60,215 nt of DNA, taken from Pseudomonadota bacterium (GTDB lineage: Bacteria; Bdellovibrionota; FAC87; UBA2466). Made by a program: the position numbers and the translations under genes. Below, piece by piece: positions 55,818 to 60,215 of the stretch (the stretch's first letter is position 1; each line of letters starts with the position of its first letter). The DNA lies in the NCBI GenBank assembly GCA_009927165.1, contig RFNO01000025.1:1-60215 (forward strand), written 5' to 3'. The notes beneath the pieces are model-generated. The model saw nothing but the letters and a program-made list of their open reading frames with translations, did not search any database and had not been told where the DNA came from.

Positions 55818-56891
55818 TTACCTTCTCATTATTTTTAATCCCGCAAAGGAAAGGAATAGCATATTCGGTAGCCAAGCCGCAACAAAGGCGGGAATCAGCC
55901 CACCTTTTCCGACGGAAATAGTCATACGAGACAGTATGAGGTAAATGAAGACTAACAGAAAGCTCAGAGCCACACCTTTCGCAGCTGATTGTGTCTTAAG
56001 TGGATTGAGAGAAAAAGCCAGCCCCAGAAGAACGAAAATGAGAGGGGAAAATACATGAGCTACGCGTTCATGATATGAAACTTTTTGCAATGTCGTATCC
56101 ACGCCATATCGCTGGCTTCTCTCGATAAAACGTCTCAAATCTCTTAAACGCATAGTAGTTTCCTCTACTTTGAGCGTTTTGTAATCGCTAGGTTTTTCTG
56201 GAATTACCCCTCGCATTTTAAAAAACAGATGACTTTCAGGAAATGGGTTATCGATCGGATAATCCACGACGATGCCATCTTCTAGCGTCCAATCCCCATC
56301 CTCGAACAGTGCTTTTTTTGCTTCAATTTTCTTCAGGATTTGGAAATCCGTTCCCAAAAAATAAACTTTGAGGTCGCGGAGGGTGTTGCTCTGTGAGTAA
56401 AAGGCTCCCACATTGTAAATCAACTGGTCGCTTCGATACCAAAAACTTGAAGGATTAGAATCTATCTGAATTGAACTGCTTTTATCGGGGCTTCCACCTT
56501 TCTCAAGAATTACCCTTTTTCCTTCAAATATGGGAATCAGCGGATCGAATATCAAAAATGCTAGTGTACTTAACGAAGCAACAACGGCCACGAAAGTGGA
56601 GATGAGTCGAATATTGCTCAGTCCAGCAGCATATAGGGCAAGAATTTCATTCTGTCGTGCCATATTGGAGACTACCAGCAGAGTAGCCATAAGAGCTGCA
56701 ACTGGAACAAATTGCTGGAGCGCTTGGGGAACTTTATAGGCATAAATTTCCATTGCCCGACTAAAAGAAGCCCCCGTACTCCAAAACTTTGAGAGAAAAT
56801 CGATGCCAACTGCTAGAGCAGAAATGCCCAAGAGAACAAGGAGAAAATAAATAACAAGCTCTCTGACGAGATATTTATCCAGGGTGTCCAT
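55818..56891 (-). CDS. LptF/LptG-family LPS export permease
   Basis: The 357-residue protein belongs to the YjgP/YjgQ permease family of the Lpt machine, which moves lipopolysaccharide from the inner to the outer membrane. It opens LDKYLVRELVIYFLLVLLGI, has about six hydrophobic helices and a periplasmic beta-rich domain in the middle. I cannot separate LptF from LptG. It lies between alaS (6-base gap) and def (2-base gap). LptB and the second permease are not in this window. Confidence 0.92.
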   Translation of the reverse strand: MDTLDKYLVRELVIYFLLVLLGISALAVGIDFLSKFWSTGASFSRAMEIYAYKVPQALQQFVPVAALMATLLVVSNMARQNEILALYAAGLSNIRLISTFVAVVASLSTLAFLIFDPLIPIFEGKRVILEKGGSPDKSSSIQIDSNPSSFWYRSDQLIYNVGAFYSQSNTLRDLKVYFLGTDFQILKKIEAKKALFEDGDWTLEDGIVVDYPIDNPFPESHLFFKMRGVIPEKPSDYKTLKVEETTMRLRDLRRFIERSQRYGVDTTLQKVSYHERVAHVFSPLIFVLLGLAFSLNPLKTQSAAKGVALSFLLVFIYLILSRMTISVGKGGLIPAFVAAWLPNMLFLSFAGLKIMRR

Positions 56892-56897
56892 GGAAAA

Positions 56898-59546
56898 CTA
56901 TTTTTGAGACTCCAACCAACTCCTCATCTTATTTAAGGCTGCAGGAACCCCTTCAGGATTGGTACCCCCTGCTTGTGCGAAATCAGGACGTCCGCCACCT
57001 TTTCCTCCAATTTCCCCAGCAAGATGTTGGATGATTTTTCCAGCATCGAAAATGCCTACCAAATCCTTGGTTAGACCTGCACAAAGTGAAACTTTTCCAT
57101 CGAGAGTACCCACAACTAAAATCACCGCCTTACTACTATTTTTATCTCTCAGCTGATCTACTAAACTTCGCAGTACTTTTGGATCTGTCTCCTCAACTTG
57201 TTGGATAACCAGTTTAACTCCCTGAATAACTTCGAAAGCATGAGCTGAATCGCTGCTTTGGCTTCCACTGCCTCTTAAGGATTTTATTTTTAATTGTTCG
57301 ACTTCTTTTTGGAGAGCCTTTAACTGTGCTCCAAAGCCATCTACTTTTTCCAAGACAGAACTTTCTTTAACGCCTAAACGATTTTCCAATTGGGAAAAAA
57401 GTGTTTCGCGCTGAGAAAGATAGTGAAAAGCTTTTTCAGAAGTCACAGCCTCGATTCTTCGGACTCCACTAGCAATCGAACTTTCACTAATAATTTTGAA
57501 ATATCCAATTTCAGATAGGTTACTGATGTGGGTTCCACCACATAATTCCACGCTAAATGGCTCTTCTCCATTTCCGATACGAACGACTCTCACTTGATTC
57601 CCATATTTTTCATCAAAAAAAGCAAGTGCCCCTTGTCCAATCGCGGAATCATAGCTCATTTCAGATACGGCAACTGGTAGTCCATGAAATACTTGCTGAT
57701 TTACTTCATTCTCGATTTGACGAAGCTCTTCATGAGAAATTGCTTTCGGATACGTAAAATCAAAACGAAGTCTTTCGGGTTCAACAAGTGATCCCGCCTG
57801 CTTTACTCTTTCTCCCAAGCGGCGTCTCAATGCCGCATGAAGCAAATGAGTTGCTGTATGGTTTCTCATGGTGAATTTTCTTAACGTGGGATCTACTTGA
57901 AGTTGATAAGTCTCATTAATAACCAAAGAACCACTTCTGACTTTGACCCGCAACACTGGCTGCTTTGCCACTTTGAAAGTTGTAAGAATCTCAGCTGAAT
58001 TTTTCCCGGTCTGTATCGTTCCCTTGTCTCCTACCTGACCGCCAGACTCAGCGTAGAAAGGAGTTTTGTCCAATACGACATATCCTTCTTTATCTAAATT
58101 CTTTATGGGCTTTCCTTCAGAATCAAAAAGCCCAATGAGATTGCCCAAACAATTTAGAGTTTCATAACCCACAAAATGAGATTTTAAGGACTTGGACTCA
58201 ATGACTTGAGCTATATTTTCCAACAGTATTTTGTCGTCGGAATTTTCTTTTCCGCTTTGGCTCCTCTGTTTAGCCATCAGACTTTCAAAGCCGGCATGAT
58301 CCACTTTAATCTGATGCTCAATGCAGATTACTTCTACAAGATCCAGCGGGAAGCCATAGGAGTCATAAAGAAGAAAAGCTGTTTCTCCTGGAAGCGTCTC
58401 TTTCCTCTGTTGAGAAACTTTTTTAAGGGCCTCTTCAAGAATACCCATTCCTCGATGAAGGGTTTCATGAAATCTCTCTTCTTCTTCTCTAAGAAGTGTT
58501 TGGATGATTTTCTGGTTTTCGACTATTTCAGGATAAAAAGTACCGAGGCTATCGGTCACCGCGGAGACCAATTCAAAAATAAATGGCTTTTCTTGGCCAA
58601 GTTTCTTGCCATACCTGATGGCCCGACGAAGGATTCTTCTTAAAACATACCCGCGGCCTTCATTACTGGGAATAACTCCATCTCCCATGAGAAAAGTACT
58701 AGACCGCAAATGATCGGAAATCACTCGCATTGCTACATCATCTTCAGCTTGCGCTCCATAAACTTTTCCTACTCTTTTCGCGATTTTTTGAAGAATAGGT
58801 TGAAAGAGATCGTTATCATAGTTGCTGTAGGCACCCTGCATGACAGCAGCTAATCTCTCTAATCCGGCACCCGTATCGACACTTGGCTTGGGAAGCGGAT
58901 TCATATTTCCATTGGAGTCACGATTGAACTGCATAAATACCAGGTTCCAGATTTCTAAGAATCTCTTCCCCGAAGCATCAGTTCCCGGAGAGTTGGCATT
59001 ACTGTATTTATCACCCCAATCGTAGTGAATTTCCGTGCAAGGACCGCAGGGGCCAGTATCGCCCATTGCCCAAAAATTATCTTTTTCACCTAATTTTTCG
59101 ATCCAATCTGGACGGACACCCTGCTTCTTCCAAATCTCGAGGGCCTCATCATCATCTTTGTAAACAGTGATTCGAAGTCGATCCTTTGGGATTTTTAATT
59201 CTTCAGTGAGAAACTTCCATGCAAAAGAAATCGCCTCTTCTTTGAAATAATCGCCAAACGAGAAGTTTCCCATCATCTCGAAAAATGTATGGTGTCTCGG
59301 TGTAAATCCAACATTCTCTAAATCATTGTGTTTTCCACCCGCACGAACGCATTTCTGGGCAGTGGTAGCTCTTCGATATCCCGGATTCACTACTCCTAAA
59401 AATACGTCCTTAAACTGCACCATCCCGGCATTAGTAAAAAGCAAAGTGGGATCTGCTGCAGGAATTAAACTAGAGCTTTTTACCCGCTCGTGGCCGTGAG
59501 ATTCAAAATATTTGAGGAATTTTTCTCGGATTTCTTTAGACTTCAT
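56898..59546 (-). CDS. alaS: Alanyl-tRNA synthetase AlaS
   Basis: AlaS charges tRNA-Ala and edits mischarged Ser/Gly. The 882-residue protein has the class II catalytic domain at the N-terminus, the editing metal motifs HTATHLLH and CGGTH, and the C-terminal C-Ala region with GGKGGGRPDFAQAGG. It starts a run alaS-lptG-def-fmt-rpe-hutHUI. The ATG has no ribosome site and a promoter-like element lies close by. Confidence 0.97.
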   Translation of the reverse strand: MKSKEIREKFLKYFESHGHERVKSSSLIPAADPTLLFTNAGMVQFKDVFLGVVNPGYRRATTAQKCVRAGGKHNDLENVGFTPRHHTFFEMMGNFSFGDYFKEEAISFAWKFLTEELKIPKDRLRITVYKDDDEALEIWKKQGVRPDWIEKLGEKDNFWAMGDTGPCGPCTEIHYDWGDKYSNANSPGTDASGKRFLEIWNLVFMQFNRDSNGNMNPLPKPSVDTGAGLERLAAVMQGAYSNYDNDLFQPILQKIAKRVGKVYGAQAEDDVAMRVISDHLRSSTFLMGDGVIPSNEGRGYVLRRILRRAIRYGKKLGQEKPFIFELVSAVTDSLGTFYPEIVENQKIIQTLLREEEERFHETLHRGMGILEEALKKVSQQRKETLPGETAFLLYDSYGFPLDLVEVICIEHQIKVDHAGFESLMAKQRSQSGKENSDDKILLENIAQVIESKSLKSHFVGYETLNCLGNLIGLFDSEGKPIKNLDKEGYVVLDKTPFYAESGGQVGDKGTIQTGKNSAEILTTFKVAKQPVLRVKVRSGSLVINETYQLQVDPTLRKFTMRNHTATHLLHAALRRRLGERVKQAGSLVEPERLRFDFTYPKAISHEELRQIENEVNQQVFHGLPVAVSEMSYDSAIGQGALAFFDEKYGNQVRVVRIGNGEEPFSVELCGGTHISNLSEIGYFKIISESSIASGVRRIEAVTSEKAFHYLSQRETLFSQLENRLGVKESSVLEKVDGFGAQLKALQKEVEQLKIKSLRGSGSQSSDSAHAFEVIQGVKLVIQQVEETDPKVLRSLVDQLRDKNSSKAVILVVGTLDGKVSLCAGLTKDLVGIFDAGKIIQHLAGEIGGKGGGRPDFAQAGGTNPEGVPAALNKMRSWLESQK

Positions 59547-59554
59547 GGTTCGTT

Positions 59555-59583
59555 AGTTTAACCTCAACTCGGTGAGTCGGCAA
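59555..59583 (-). promoter_or_regulatory. Candidate promoter of alaS
   Basis: On the minus strand TTGCCG (59578-59583) and TAAACT (59555-59560) are 17 bases apart. Eight bases separate the -10 from the ATG, which has no ribosome site, so a leaderless message is possible. The matches are four of six at each hexamer. Confidence 0.4.
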
Positions 59584-59636
59584 TGCGTTCAGTGTGTGGC
59601 GAACGAGGATTGACGCTTGTTGTTAGCCCGGTGACT

Positions 59637-59661
59637 GGCCCTGACTTTCCGTGTTCAGGCC
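59637..59661 (-). terminator. Hairpin at the end of the Fe-S protein gene
   Basis: GGCCTGA and TCAGGGCC (one extra base in the second arm) pair around a ten-base loop that begins at the stop codon. There is no T-run after it on the minus strand, so it may be a weak or Rho-assisted terminator or an mRNA-stabilising element. Confidence 0.35.
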
Positions 59662-60215
59662 GATCCTTCTAAGTTATTCGCTACAAGTTCCATGACATCC
59701 ATCACTTGAACTTTGTCTCCCAGTCCCTTTTCATTAACCCCACTGCTCAACATCACTCTACAAAACGGACAGGAAGTACCAATAACTTCGGGCTGTTTAT
59801 CAAGCGCTTGCTCAGTGCGCGCAATGTTCACTCGTTGATCTTTTTGCTCTTCCATCCACATTCTTCCGCCACCCGCTCCGCAACACATGGCTCCCTTTTT
59901 GTTTAAGTCCATCTCAACCGCACTATCACCATTTACTTTTTCAATGAGGTTTCGGGGTTGTTCGATCACATCATTGAAGCGAGCGTTATAACAAGAATCG
60001 TGATAAACAACCCGCTTGCTCATGTTTCCCTTCAGTTTAATCTTTTTGTCATTTGTAAGCTGATTTACAAAATCCGAAGCATTGTGAACTTCCCAATTTC
60101 CTCCCATTTCAGGATAGTCATTTTTAAGTGTATTGAAACAGTGAGGACAATTGGTAATGACTTTTTTAACTCCGTAACCATTTATTTTTTGAACCAAAGT
60201 CTCAGCCATTGATTG
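59655..60215 (-). CDS. CCG-domain Fe-S oxidoreductase, C-terminal part (cut by window edge)
   Basis: The gene runs off the right edge, so only its C-terminal 185 or so residues are present. The last part of the fragment has CPHCFNTLKNDYP, then DSCYNARF, CCGAGGG and CPFCRVML: the Cys-rich (CCG) domains of heterodisulfide reductase/GlpC-type proteins. These bind Fe-S clusters and shuttle electrons, often next to electron-transfer flavoprotein genes. The Met at 60209 is internal, not a start. Partner genes lie outside the window. Confidence 0.88.
   Translation of the reverse strand, partial: QSMAETLVQKINGYGVKKVITNCPHCFNTLKNDYPEMGGNWEVHNASDFVNQLTNDKKIKLKGNMSKRVVYHDSCYNARFNDVIEQPRNLIEKVNGDSAVEMDLNKKGAMCCGAGGGRMWMEEQKDQRVNIARTEQALDKQPEVIGTSCPFCRVMLSSGVNEKGLGDKVQVMDVMELVANNLEGSA

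Noticed and set aside
59547-59654. Possible tRNA before alaS
   Set aside because: I looked for a cloverleaf and a TTCRA loop; short complementary words occur but no acceptor, anticodon and T arms can be built.

Overview
The window looks like ordinary chromosome from a Gram-negative bacterium of the Bdellovibrionota/deltaproteobacterial type. Lipoproteins with lipoboxes, LptF/G-family export, and outer-membrane-like proteins ending in an aromatic or leucine residue point to a diderm envelope. NtrYX, the PurL/PurQ/PurS split enzyme, a eukaryote/archaeal-type ProRS and several secreted proteases and hydrolases suggest the lineage. This placement is inferred from gene content and was not checked by phylogeny. 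Coding density is very high. I see no rRNA, tRNA, CRISPR array, insertion sequence, prophage or integrase.

Layout. 1-4.7 kb: an orphan PAS-GAF histidine kinase, a secreted trypsin-like protease, two small exported proteins and a YceI protein. 4.7-8.3 kb: tRNA-thiolation genes (cysteine desulfurase, mnmA, mtaB). 8.3-14.5 kb: ntrY-ntrX-ispG-proS, joined by overlaps or tiny gaps. 14.5-17.6 kb: two convergent outer-membrane-like proteins, a phosphopantetheinyl transferase and a small membrane protein. 17.6-20.8 kb: a possible structured leader, then an RNase E/G whose S1 domain is split by a large low-complexity insert, then a small exported protein. 20.8-30.9 kb: a minus-strand operon in which a large unknown lipoprotein and an unknown exported protein precede purB-purC-purS-purQ-purL-purF with 4-base overlaps. 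30.9-35.8 kb: xseB-ispA-dxs-tlyA and a patatin-like lipoprotein that lacks its catalytic residues. 35.9-40.5 kb: a complete liv-type ABC transporter behind a near-consensus promoter. 40.5-44.2 kb: a secreted alpha/beta hydrolase, a zinc-ribbon protein, a TlpA-like thioredoxin and a PAP2 protein. 44.3-47.8 kb: nadC-nadB-nadA. 48-49.3 kb: a secreted papain-like protease. 49.3-59.5 kb: alaS-lptG-def-fmt-rpe-hutH-hutU-hutI on the minus strand. The right edge cuts an Fe-S (CCG-domain) protein.

The genes make coherent pathways. Dxs, IspA and IspG belong to MEP/isoprenoid synthesis. The desulfurase can feed sulfur to MnmA. PurBCSQLF covers much of IMP and AMP synthesis. NadABC makes nicotinate mononucleotide. 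HutHUI degrades histidine to formiminoglutamate. Def and Fmt handle the N-formyl cycle. I find no clear complete new system. The best candidates for new biology are the two unknown envelope genes coupled to the purine operon, the RNase E/G with an internal disordered scaffold, the pseudo-patatin, the structured region before the RNase gene, and a recurring architecture of promoters lying almost on the start codon.
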